In this document: positions 22,161 through 33,363 of the stretch, piece after piece
Layout of the letters: each line of letters opens with the position of its first letter
How positions within the stretch are numbered: the stretch's first letter is position 1
DNA from: Phallusia fumigata
Taxonomy: Eukaryota > Chordata > Ascidiacea > Phlebobranchia > Ascidiidae
NCBI GenBank assembly: GCA_008931825.1
Contig: QXVZ01028785.1
Span: 1-44,946, forward strand
DNA: 44,946 bases
Reading direction: 5' to 3'
Notes under the pieces: generated by a model
The model's database searches: none
What the model saw: only the letters and a program-made list of their open reading frames with translations
What the model was told of the DNA's origin: nothing
Made by a program: the position numbers and the translations under genes

Positions 22161-23372
22161 TTTAAAAGCGCATGGCTTCGCTTTCCTGCATAAAATTTTC
22201 TTAAAATATTCCTAATTCGCAACGAATATAAACCAATCTGTTTTATCAATTTAATAAGCCTTCGGACATAACAAACTTTTGTCGTTCGTTCTTATTTTGT
22301 AAAAAAATACCTAAATACACCTCAGCATTTGTTTATGAAGCTATAGATACCAATTTTGCAATTGTCCCTTGACATTAATAAAAACACATTCTTTTCTTGC
22401 GCATTGCAAGAAACGAGCTTTTGTCGACAGTGCGCTTGTTTTTGACACACGCTGAACGGTGCCACTGCTTCGATTTTCTCATAACTTGTTATTTGCCACG
22501 CGAACAGATGTGTTTCCGACGTTAGCAAATTGCCTTCCTATTATCAATCATTGTAATAATAAGACCGACGACATTTTGGATTTTTTTTGGTCAGTTATTG
22601 ATCCTACGTGGCATTATAACACTGCATGCTGTACCAATGAGATATAATATTTGAAAGGATGAACCGCCTATACTTTGTTGTGTAACTTGTGTGTTAGTGT
22701 TTTACTACTTTTGAACGACAGAATATCAAACAGCACACACATTTTTTTGCAGAACACTTTTATCGTTGCCTGACTTGTATTTGTTAAAATATTTTTAACA
22801 GGGAAGGATAATTCCTGAACGATAAGAGTTTAATATCTACACACATCACGGTTTTGAATATTTCAATACAAGTCACACTATCACTGCGAAACGTTTATAC
22901 ATCAGTCAGCAGATAAAATCAACCCCACAGAACCGGTGTATTATTTGCTTGCCGTTTAAAAAAAGGGAAAGAAGACGTTGCAACGCAGATGACAAAGTCA
23001 GTTGGGTGGTGACATAAAGAGAAGCATGGGAAAAAGGAAAATGTATCAGTTGTGGCTCTCAAGTTGGGCTTTCAAACTGAAGTTCTACTTAGGTCAATGT
23101 GCTTTTGGGTAGTCGACTGCCAAGCCAAATTTTGCTTTAGTTTTTCGTTTCGCTTAAAAACATTTCGTTTTAAGTAATCAACTACAATACATGTTGATAT
23201 TTTTTTGAACACACGTGAAGCCTGTTAAACGTGAACAAAGGCACCTAATGGTTTGACAGTCACAAATTCAGTTCAAGATAAGATACGGAACAAGGAATGT
23301 TTTCTAGAACGATAAAAACACGCTGAACCTGCATAATTAAAACGTGTGAATTCTAAAGAAACTATTTGAACC
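22161..23372. other. Intergenic region between the duplication and cyclin D
   Basis: AT-rich sequence with no supported exon. Short open frames on both strands near 22322-22647 overlap and show no family features. Confidence 0.4.
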
Positions 23373-23378
23373 TTTATT
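23373..23378 (-). terminator. Candidate polyadenylation signal for cyclin D
   Basis: TTTATT on the plus strand is AATAAA on the minus strand, about 370 nt after the cyclin D stop codon. It is the first clear signal I noted downstream. Confidence 0.4.
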
Positions 23379-23743
23379 CACTTTTCAATTGATTTTTTTC
23401 TAGAACACACTGCAACATTTGAGTTTGAAAAGCTGAAAGTGCAAAGAACAGCGTTAACTGTTGGTTTATAAACACACATCAGCTAGGCTTGAAAGTTTGG
23501 TAAACTAAAAGCCGCCGGGTGGTGCTAAAGAGCTTTGTGTATACTCGGGCCGACATCAAGATTTCATAAAATTTAATTAAGTCATCTGTTGTGCTTGTTT
23601 GTTTCTTGACATATGAGTTGATAGTTTTTGTAATTTAAAAAGCCTGATAACGTTGAAAAGAAAGGCCCAAAGTAAGACCTAATTTCAAATATTACAATCG
23701 CCGTGGCCAAAACTCTAAGTTCTTTAGCCACGACGTTTAGCCG

Positions 23744-24562
23744 TTACACCACCATTTCAACGTCTCTTGGCGTGCGGGAAAGCCTACGAAGTTCGGCGCC
23801 TGCACGAATGGCTGGCGGAGTCGGTGTTGTTTTCACTTGTTCAATGCACTGCTGCAGAATGTCAATGTCGACACTGATTACAACGTGAAGTATTGCCATC
23901 AGGCGGTCGTTTGCTACAAGCTGATGCTCCGATCGCGCCATGGAGGCAGCAATGCATGCGGCAGCGATTGTAGACGGTGTGTAGATGGAGAAGTTGTTGT
24001 CCAGGCAGCAGAGGTTGATGTAAGATTTTGCTTGTTCTAAGATCTGTGACGGCAGAGATCTTCTTGGGTGTGTTATGGTGAACAGAGTATCCAGTATAGG
24101 GCTCAAAAAATCGAAAGGCGTCACTGCCAATGTATCCCATTTCAGCTTTGACAGAAGCAGCATCTCCCCGTTAAGAATTTCCTTGCAAGAGACGCTGCCG
24201 TTGGTGTAGGTCTCCAGTACTTCGACCCTTAGCGCGTTGGTCGCTTTCAGTTTTGATGCCACGAGAAGACTTGCAGCCGCCAAGCGCTGCAGCTCAGAAC
24301 ATTTGATATTTTGCATGCACAAAAATCGATCAAGATTTTGCACAGCCAGAAGAAACACTTCGTCTTCGCATTCTTGCTCTTCACAAACCTGTGACATCCA
24401 TGTTGCAACAACGTTGCGCATATATGGCTTAACTTCGGTTTGTGTGCACTCGAAATAGGAAGTGGGCGCCATGTAATGTTCTTCCATTGCTAAAAGGTTA
24501 CTCAGCCTTGAAGGAACTGGTCCTTGGATTGATTGGAGTTGTGGGTTGCTTTCCCATTCCAT
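23744..24562 (-). CDS. CCND: D-type cyclin, single exon
   Basis: Uninterrupted 272-aa frame. The cyclin box contains SYFECTQTEVKPYMRNVVAT, WMSQVCEEQECEDEVFLLAV, NLDRFL, LVASKLK (Lys about 104) and ILNGEMLLLSKLKWD (Glu about 133), the Lys/Glu pair cyclins use to hold the kinase. A second cyclin fold follows (VTPFDFLSPILD, PSTIAAACIAASMA). The C-terminus LSRTPRDVEMVV resembles the cyclin D TP-site (Thr286 in human D1), whose phosphorylation triggers export and degradation. Cyclin D binds CDK4/6 and drives G1 by phosphorylating Rb. The N-terminal LxCxE Rb-binding motif of vertebrate D cyclins is absent from this frame. The lack of introns is unusual and could mean retroposition or intron loss. 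The paralogue number cannot be assigned. Confidence 0.93.
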   Translation of the reverse strand: MEWESNPQLQSIQGPVPSRLSNLLAMEEHYMAPTSYFECTQTEVKPYMRNVVATWMSQVCEEQECEDEVFLLAVQNLDRFLCMQNIKCSELQRLAAASLLVASKLKATNALRVEVLETYTNGSVSCKEILNGEMLLLSKLKWDTLAVTPFDFLSPILDTLFTITHPRRSLPSQILEQAKSYINLCCLDNNFSIYTPSTIAAACIAASMARSEHQLVANDRLMAILHVVISVDIDILQQCIEQVKTTPTPPAIRAGAELRRLSRTPRDVEMVV

Positions 24563-25087
24563 TTTGTTAACAGATAAGTTTAATTTATTTTAGCTCTTAT
24601 TTGTTGCACGCTGAAAAAACTACAAGGTAATAAAAATGGTCGAACAAAGATAGCGGCGGTCGTACTTCAGTTAACGTTTGTCAGGAAATCATAGCGGCCC
24701 AATACGCAACCTGTAACCGTTGAGGATGAATAGTTATGTTTCGAAGGAAGCGTAAAGTTAGCAAATTAGTAGTTTTTTGTATTATGAGTTGAGTTGAGTT
24801 CAGTTTATATCGCTTGGTGAAAGAAAAAATACTCAAAACGAATTTGTGATCATATCTTTAATCAAAAATATGCTGACCCAAATAGTTTTCAATGCAAAAA
24901 TGTTTGATGGATAAATCATGTCTTCTATAAGGCTTTGCCAGCTCGTTAACACACAGGGCGCGCGCTGTATGCACAAAACGACTCAATCTGTTTCGGTTGA
25001 CTTTCTTCGCGCTCTACCAAGTTTGCGCGGTTAAGACCCAAAGAAAAAGGCCAGCGATTGCGACCAAGGGTTTTCTAATCACCAAGT
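24563..25087. other. Region upstream of cyclin D
   Basis: Presumed promoter side of cyclin D. It contains a dispersed repeat near 24785-24830 (GAGTTGAGTTCAGTTTATAT and CTTGGTGAAAGAA) that recurs at 43955-43990. No exon is visible. Confidence 0.4.
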
Positions 25088-25329
25088 CAGTGTTTCCCAA
25101 CCGGGGTGAAGTTTGCAAGGCTCCTGGGTGCCCCGACCATTTTACCAGAATTGTTTCATAAAATCCATAAAATTAAGTATTATCAGGTATGAATATTACT
25201 TTGTTGATGTCTATGCCACATGAATAAAATGCAAATTGGTAATTTACATCATGCTGTTCTTGCTATGTACCGCATTTTGAAAGTCTCAGCAAATGGGTGC
25301 TGAAAAACAAAAACGGTTTGGAACCTCTG
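25088..25329. mobile_element. Probable hAT-type MITE
   Basis: The 242-bp element starts CAGTGTTTCCCAACCGGGG and ends GTTTGGAACCTCTG. The ends are imperfect inverted repeats (CAGTGTTTCCCAACC against CAGAGGTTCCAAACC). The flanks CACCAAGT and CACTAAGC look like an aged 8-bp target-site duplication (6 of 8 match). There is no coding capacity. Confidence 0.6.
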
Positions 25330-27349
25330 CACTAAGCTGTGAAATAGGCGCGGGGTCCTTGCAAACCAAACCTATAATTTCCATCTTTTGACAAACACCG
25401 AACGCCTTGAGGGTAATCATTATTTTCTGGCCTACTGCACGTTTTGTCAATCTGAATGTAACGTTTTCGTTGCCAGCGGTGACATGCAAAACAATGTAAA
25501 AAAGCCTTTTTGTTTTCTGGTTTGTGCTTGTTTGAAGTTGTAGAAATAAAGTTGAGCATTTGATATGGTGAGCATTCAATGTACACGCACAAGCCTGGAA
25601 TTCGAGTGCTTGCGTCCCTAAGGGTTTTCCCCTAAAAAAGCTTTTGGGGATTTTTGAGCAGGATCGTTGGTATCTTGCTAGACCTGCGCCATTACAACTA
25701 CGGCTTTACAAACTTACCTTATGCCATACTTTTGCAATGTAATCATTCGTGGCATAACCTAAAAACGTAAATGGTGTACATGATATTTTACGGTCCTCAA
25801 ATCTTTTTTATTCTTAGTCCTTTTAAAACCTGTTTGTTGTTTTTCTTTATTGCGCAGATCTAAGCGCTCATAGGAAGCGTTTCATGCCAGGTAAGTTGTT
25901 TTGCTTATGGGGGGGGGGTCGGTTTCGTCTCAAGCAAATGTAACCCACGGCAGTTCATTTACTACGCCATGGGTAAACCTAATTTATGTTTGCTATCCGC
26001 GTGCTTGCACTAAACACGTTTTGCTCGCAAACGTAAAACATGCGTTGGTATACATTGGCAATGGTATGGGACACTTTGACCTGTAAGCTCTTTACGTTAA
26101 CATAGAAACAAAAGTTTCGCATCCTTGTCTACATAAATACGGACAAAAAGTTTACAAAAAGGAACGATAAACAATTACTGGCACGCCGAAAATTTCTAGC
26201 TACCCTTTGACTGTGCCAGCACATGCTGTTGTTGGACATGCTTCAATGCCCCCGACTGATGCACCCTGGTTGACGATGTCAACGATCAGCTTCTTATTGA
26301 AGTGCATGACTGACATCCTTGGCTCGATCAATATCTCTGTATTCTGACGATTGCTCAACAAGCAATAAAATGCCGCGTAAGTTTATGGGATTGTTGCCCA
26401 TCCAAATAATAAAATTACAACCATTGTTACAACATTGCGCAAACACTGTCTTGGGCTCGATGTTTTGACGGTCATAGCTTTAATTAGGTCCGCATGGGGG
26501 TGTGTCTGTAGGCAGCCCAAGAGATGTGATGGTAAAAGGCCGCGATGCGCACGTGGTTGATTTTGTGACAAGCTATTCTAGGTGTTTTCAGGCAACGTCG
26601 TTTTATGCAACCGCTTTCTGTAACCCTACACTGTATTTTAAAATATCCTGGGTAACGTTACATGTTGCACGTTTTATATCACTGCTACAACGTTTATGTT
26701 TTGCCTGATCAAACACAAATACCAATCCCATGTTACCGTGCTTATCTTATACATTGTTTTCGTTTTTTCTGTCGGTTTCGTAGTAGTTAGTTTTGCTCAG
26801 TACGATGGTTAGAGTATTAAAACATTCAGTTATTTAGCTGGATTTATTGGACAATCTCTTATGCTGGTGGATCGACCCGAACGGACTGTTTATTACATCC
26901 CACAATAACATTAAAAGTCACCTTGAACTACTAAAATTCCGGCACTCAATTTTTAATCACAGTAACACACCCATGGATCTGCATGCAAATCACTCGAAAC
27001 GACAATCAACTAACAACAATAACATGCTGTGCCTGGTCTGAATGCTTTTAAAACACATCTCATAAAATACGATGTACCATGCTGTAAGTATTCTCGTAAA
27101 GTCAATATCTAACTAGTTTTGAACCGTTACCAATGAATACAAATGCAACAAATCTACCCACATTCGCTATGGACACATCGATTCCACAGCTTTGATGAAA
27201 CTTTTTCGCGCAGTTCCACCAGCGGTGCACTCAAACAGAACGGGCGCAGTCAACCAAAACGTAAAAAGTGCGCGCGATTTTGGAAAACGCGCTGTGTTCG
27301 TCATGTGCTAAGCGCTATCACATTCAATGGAGTGAAGTGTGAGACGGGA
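25330..27349. other. Intergenic stretch
   Basis: No supported exon. A minus-strand open frame of about 50 codons near 26204-26372 has fairly protein-like composition (see findings) but no family. The last few hundred bases should hold the promoter of the 27350 gene. Confidence 0.35.
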
Positions 27350-30300
27350 ATGGCTTTGCAGGTTGGTTTTGTAAGTTTGATTGTTTTACTGTTGGGTTTT
27401 CTGCATTGAGCTGCGTATAGCTGAATGTGTGGGATATTATGTGTTTATACAGAAAAGTGAAAGTGCTAAGTTTTCAAAGCATAAATTTATGACTTGCGAT
27501 GTTTTTGCTGGTTGGTAGATATGTTCGCATAGCATTTTTATCATGTCTAAAGTCACGTTCGAATTTCACGTAAACTTGTTAACGTCGTATTTAAATTGGT
27601 GCAGTCTAAAAAACTGGTGGTAACAAGCTAAATTTTACAGTTGACCAAGTAAGGCTGTAAAATTTGAGAATACTTATAAGGTGTCAAATGAAGTAAGGTG
27701 TCGTTACATATCAAGCCTTGCATGTAACGCGCTAGAAAAGGGGAGGTTTGCAAAAACTGCAGGTACGAAGCGAAGTTCCATACGCTCACCTATTCCTTTG
27801 AAACTTTATTTTTAAATCCGTAGCTAGTACTTCATTGAGACGGTTTAAACTGACTGGTAACCCTTAGATAACATTTTTTGACTTGTTACTTTAAAACCTA
27901 TTGTTTGAAATCTCTACTTTCTCAAAATTGGCAAGAATGCCGTTCGGGGTATCAAAAACTGCTTAAAACGATAAATAAATCAAACATAGTTTTCGGATTC
28001 TTTTGCGTAGGAAAATGGATGTAAAAAAGATGCTCAACAAAATTCGGTTCTGGTCGCTAAAAGAAGGCCCGCGGATTGGCCAGCACAGACTGGAACAGCT
28101 GCAGAAACGACAGAGCAACAGGAAAAGTCACCGGAATGGGGTTGGTTGAAATGTGACGAAGAAATAGAGTCCTCCGCGTCTCCTCCTCCTCCACCGGAAA
28201 ACCCACAAGATGAGGAGGAGCAAGAAACAGCATCCCAAGAGGATGATCCCAGGTACTTTGTTTTAAAAAAAATCAGGTTGGAGACAGCTAAGGATTTTCG
28301 ATACATATTCGTAAACCCTCTCACTATGTTTCCTGTTTTTATGCTTTAGGAGTTTTACACACCCGTAGCCATTGAAGTTTTTCTTGACCCACTGACTTAG
28401 GTTGAAAACACAACATTTTTTTATTTTATTTTTCAAAAAACGGAGGTGGCTGAACGCAAAGGCTTTATGAATTCGTGAAATGTTTTGTTGTAAACTGTTC
28501 ATGACATTGCGCTATTAAACCCATCGCCATTATTACTAGATTGCCGCTTATCCACAAAGCTGTATACCTAATGACATCCCGTCTACTGTATTTTTAGGTA
28601 TCTGTATCCACATTTTACCGATTCATCGCCGGTTTACAAAACAAAGCACTTTGAAGTACCAGCAGGAGGCTGCACAGACCTTCCATACCCCGAAGTGGAA
28701 TACATCAGACCCAACTGCTTCCTCAACAACTTCTTCACAGGTCATCCTCGCCTTATGGTCGAATCACATTTTAACAGGTGACTGATACTTACCCCTCTAT
28801 TGGTCACTAGTTATTTTGCGTGCGATAGTTTGACTGAGATAAATATCGTTTCGAAACTGCATGGCTAAAAATTAGATTAGTTATTTTGGCATGTAACGTT
28901 TCACCTCCTCAACGCAAATGTTTCAAGGAATACCAGGAACAGAATGCATGAAAATCTCATAACTAAAATTTTTCAAAAATGTTGAATAAAACTTAAACAT
29001 TACGACGTTAAATATACAGGCACTGTTTTATCACAATTGCTTCAAAAAACAAAAAATCATTATTTGATTGGAGATCGTTTTAATGCGCATGTACAGTTCT
29101 AACATTGATGCAATTGTTTGTCCATAACATTGCCAAAGTTGTTTTCACTAATTCAGTGGTTCTTTCCCTTTTCCCTTTTCGGTAACCCTATGAAATCACC
29201 AATCAAAAAGGCCCGGCAGTTTTTTTTCCGAAGTTGTTAACCATAAATCTAGTGCGCAAACACACGGCTGCATCTTATCAGCCTAATGGGATTTGTGTTG
29301 CGTCATTACCATGTGCTCTTCCTTCTTGCCGGCAAATAAAGTTCCATGGAAAGCTTCGCGTGAAGATGCAAGTCGCTTGGACGCAAAGCTCAATCCAAAC
29401 TTTGGCATGTCATGTACCACACAATTTGAAACCACAGCCGCGGTTCACGTAAAATGCCGTTGCGGGCCGTACCTCAAACCCCCTGTTAAAGATATATTAT
29501 ATAGTACAATCTGTATAATTAGTCCAATGATTCAACATCCTCGTATTCCTATAGAAAAACAGATCGTAAAACAGATCTTCAGTGCAACAAACATATTTAC
29601 CTCGAAAATGATAAGCTAAAATTTGTACGGCAGATCGCTAGAAAACTGCAGGGACACTCGCTTGTCAAACAAACCTCAAGCTCTTTTGGAACCTCACACG
29701 ACGCAACCCCAGCCAACCTGTACATATCAACTTGCACATTCAACACCAGTAGCCCCAATACCACAGCTTGATCCCCCACCTACAAGCCACGCCCTAACAG
29801 GTAGGTGCTGAGCTCACGTGGCGAATGGTTGCTTTGTGATCGTGAATTTTGGCTTTGCAATGACGTCTACGGAGTGTCATATACTACGTCACAAGCACTT
29901 TTGTATACGTCTCGCATATCTCTTTGAGCTCCACCGCTTGACTCACATAAAATGAGCAATCAAATGTTGACCTGATGATCTAAAACACATCTGACACATT
30001 GGGTGTTTATGTTTAGCATTACAACATAAATACGTCACAATCACGGCGCCTATTTCTTTTTGCTCCAAAGTTAATTCATTAAGTTTTGCAGTGAAAACAA
30101 TTTGGGGTGCAGAAATGTCGTTTGTAATTTTTTTGTCTTGATCCCTCTGTTGAAAAGTATTTCGATGTTTTTGTAGAGATTCCCTTTGTCGAACCAGGAA
30201 TCGAACAATCCGGGGAAGCACCACCAGGTACTTCTCTGCACGTCACCGAGCTCGACCATTACATTGCAATGCTGCCTTATCTGTGGCAGGGCTATGACCA

Positions 30301-31598
30301 AACCCTTTTTGGCCAAACGAAACTACCTGTGCTAAAACGCACAGGCAACGAACCCTGGTAGGTTGCAATTACCAACAGTTATCTTTAAACAGTATATTTC
30401 CTTTACTTGCCATAATTAAGTAAAGGAAAATACTGTTTAAAGATAACTGTCCCCAGTATTTTCTTTTTTCCCCTCAGTTCATCGAACACTGCGAAACAGA
30501 CAAGATTGCGAACGCCCCAGTTGAACACAACTGAAACGTCTGTCACATCGGATGAGACGACTGTTAACGCACCCCACAAGTCGACTGACATGATCCTGGA
30601 TGAGCTGCTGGGTATTTGCGCTACACCAGGACAAGAAGTAGTTTGTCCCTTCACGTCGGTCGTACGCAACGAAACAAAACGACAGGTTATAGAAATATGA
30701 CATTATATATAGACTGTGGGACTGATGGTTCTTTTAGTAAGGACTGCAAGGTGTCTCTGTTAGTCGATACTACATGGTATTTACGATCAATTTTAATTGC
30801 AAATTAAGTGGCTTAAGTGGTGTATCTCTGCCCACACCTACTATTTTCGAATACCATTCTATAACTTTGAAGAACATAAAACTGTTGCAACCATTTGTTT
30901 CATTTGAACCTACTTTTCCCGCCACCCGCTGATTATAAAGCGGTAACTAACAACGTTTTTATCATTGTCGACAGAAAATCGCCCTGCCAACACTCGCACC
31001 TAAAACAGCAGCTGAAACGAGTTTCCAAACACACGTTGATGCACAGTTAGATGCCGAAGTAACAAATTACACGCACGTTGGAGTAGCAAAAACGCTTTGT
31101 TCCGGGGCCAAAGTGTCCAACCGCAGACTAATTGCAAATCTCGAACAAGGCAAACAGTTAAACGTATCTTTCGGTCCACGTGACTTCACCTGCGAAGTGC
31201 AACCCAATACCCACTCCTCTTTTGGAATTTCAACTACAGGGGTGCAAACTATGCATCCTTGGTCATCAGGGATCCAAACACCTTGTTCTTCCTTGACACT
31301 TCCTGCCTCAGAACTTCAATTCTCTGAGATTCATACGCCACATTGCGTTGCATCGGTTTCAGAAACTTCTTCCCACGTTTTTACCGTGATGCAGAGCCCG
31401 CAACCGTCCCCGTCGATAAAAAACGTAATTTCGCCTTGTGCAACATCTAAGGCACTCTCTCGAGGAGCTTGTAAATCAGGCACACAGCCTTTGGATTCAC
31501 TTTCAAGGTCAGGGACACCTTCTCATCATCAAGGTTTGTTGACCCCCCAACACGTACGTGTTTGTCAAACGTCTGATTCCTCACCGGGTTATTTGTAA
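27350..31598 (+). CDS. Unrecognised 534-aa Ser/Pro-rich protein, seven exons
   Basis: Exons 27350-27370, 28011-28252, 28598-28777, 29652-29800, 30177-30357, 30478-30685 and 30975-31598 join in one frame with matching phases and GT-AG ends. Order: MALQVGF, an acidic Pro-rich stretch (PPPPPENPQDEEEQE), a compact block (RYLYPHFTDSSPVYKTKHF to FLNNFFTGHPRLMVESHF), a Pro/Thr-rich linker, a second block (VTELDHYIAMLPYLWQGYDQ then TKLPVLKRTGNEP), and a long Ser/Thr-rich tail with SP and TP sites (MQSPQPSPS, SRSGTPS, LLTPQ, SSPGYL). The tail has TTGVQT and SSGIQT, which resemble dynein light chain LC8 motifs. Exon 1 is the least certain: it rests only on an ATG, a good donor and frame fit. I do not recognise the family. 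An AATAAA lies at 32232-32237. Confidence 0.72.
30376..30449 (+). ncRNA. Near-perfect hairpin filling intron 5, mirtron or microRNA candidate
   Basis: Arms 30376-30408 and 30418-30449 pair along 32 bp with a single one-base bulge, around a 9-nt loop (GCCATAATT). The arms start CAGTTATCTTTAAACAGTAT and end ATACTGTTTAAAGATAACTG. The intron is only 120 nt (30358-30477), leaving 18 nt before the hairpin and 28 nt after it for the branch point and pyrimidine tract. It could be a tailed mirtron, a palindromic insertion, or a structure that brings the splice sites together. Confidence 0.45.
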
Positions 31599-33363
31599 TA
31601 GGCAATATATAGCTCTTGCTGCGTATACGAATCTATTTCCATAAACGAGTTTGTGCTCATTCAGTTGGTGCATTCGTTGGTGACCATGTACTTGCTGTAT
31701 TGGAAAATTGTTAAAGTTCAGTGATATTATCTTGCACAGATAACAATGGGTGTTTGAATACGATTTTACCCGTTTCGGACCTTCAAAAACCTGCTAAATG
31801 GTTCGCTTTATATTCCCTAGCTTTTATGGTGTAACTTATATGTCGAAAATGTAAAACATTCTTTTCAACTAACGTTTTGTAGCCACATACTGTGCTTTTA
31901 ACTTTTAGTTCCTTTTTCATTTTTGGTGCAACCAATATGCAAATTTTATGTTTTTGTTTTCTTTTCAAGCTGTGTGAATTTATGCGCTATGTTTTAATTG
32001 AGGTGCCTAACTTCATTTTGTTGTTTCTAAGTTTCACAAAGTGCATTTCGTTCTTTACAGTTATAATTTGTTCTTTTTATTTACCTTCTTAGTGAACACT
32101 GTTTATGTTTAAACATTTTACTTTTGGTTTCTGTATACCTTTCTAATTTCGGTTACCTCTTAATATGATTTCCTTATGTCTTTTTTATTTTAAGTACATT
32201 TTTGCAACACTGGGATTTTGTCTTTCTTTTTAATAAAACTGCTTCAAATATGCGTTTTATATTGCTACTAAATGGCGGTTGCTAAATTAGGCCTACTCGA
32301 CGCTGAACGAATTAGTAACACGTTTCATATCGCTCATTGAAATATCGAATAAGTTATATTTCTTACTAACTGTAGGCCTACAACCTTTCTTTGTTTTAAG
32401 TACTGAACATGACGAGTACCCTAGTACCCCTCGGTGGCGAAATAAGTTTAAACCACCTAAAGGTAGTTAACACATTTTTTTGTGAAAAACCTCTAAACTC
32501 GCCAGCACCTAAACAACGTTCGGTAACGTAACAAAAACAAACCACTGTGGGCTTTTTACGTCGGGCGAGTAACCAAATTTAACCTATTTTTTTCTTTTTT
32601 CCAGGGATACCTTCATGTACAATTTCAAAATGTTGGGGGCTATGGCCTCTTTCGTCCCTGCTTGCACCTAATAAGTGTCAAAATTGAGTTGAGTTCCCTG
32701 ATAAAAAATTGATTCGTCCGAGATCATATGATCACAGATGATATCACCATAGTATACTCAGTATGAGTATACTATGATATCACACGTAACAGACGTATGT
32801 GCGTGCACAAACTTTATGCTCATCGGACGGGCGAAGCGAGATTTCGGATGAGAACGTAATTAACAAAAGCTTGAAGCCGGGTATCGCCAATTCGCCTTCG
32901 GCATTTGATTTTAGCATTAAACGTTAAAGTCATATTGTGGGCCTTCAAAAATGGAAATTTAAGTATGATATCCTTAAAGGCCGCAGTAGCTCAAAACTGT
33001 TAACTGTGACATTTTAGGCGCAAATTGGGGTTGTTAAAACGAGTGCAACCAGACCCAAAGTGGAGTTACCGTTTCGAACGATCAAAAAGATAATTTGTTG
33101 TAATTAGAACGGAATTAGTTTCATTTCCAAAATTGGTTTAAATATCGTAAAGTTAGTCCACAAAAAATAAAGTCCAAAATATATGATCTCGCTAATTGCA
33201 CAAAGCACAATGTCTTAATAGGTAAACCAAAACTGTGACTTTATAATTTGGAACCAAAAAGTTAGTTTTAATTTATAATTTTGATTGATTTGTTATGGAG
33301 TTATTTGTTAATTGTTTCGTTTAGCTGCATCAGCTAGTATACATAGTTGTAATAACTTTAAAC
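31599..33363. other. 3' UTR of the 27350 gene and promoter side of the DBHS gene
   Basis: The first part is very T-rich and probably 3' UTR up to AATAAA at 32232. Around 32722-32778 there is a cluster of palindromes. The rest is AT-rich with no supported exon until the ATG at 33364. Confidence 0.45.
32722..32779. repeat. Palindrome cluster
   Basis: GATCATATGATC (32722-32733) is a perfect 12-bp palindrome. It is followed by an inverted repeat, GATATCACCATAGTATACTCA against TGAGTATACTATGATATC, with a 3-nt loop and a three-base bulge in the first arm. It could form a cruciform or a bidirectional hairpin RNA in the intergenic space. Confidence 0.6.

Noticed and set aside
23837-24458. Frames on both strands inside the cyclin D gene
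   Set aside because: All are shadows of the cyclin D coding frame.
28016-28147. Start codon at 28016 (MDVKKML...) for the 534-aa gene
   Set aside because: That frame stops at once; the frame that continues into exon 3 is open back to the acceptor at 28010, so 28011 is an internal exon.
29234-29619. Open frames between exons 3 and 4 of the 534-aa gene
   Set aside because: They do not match the phase required by the neighbouring exons and lack good splice ends; treated as intron.
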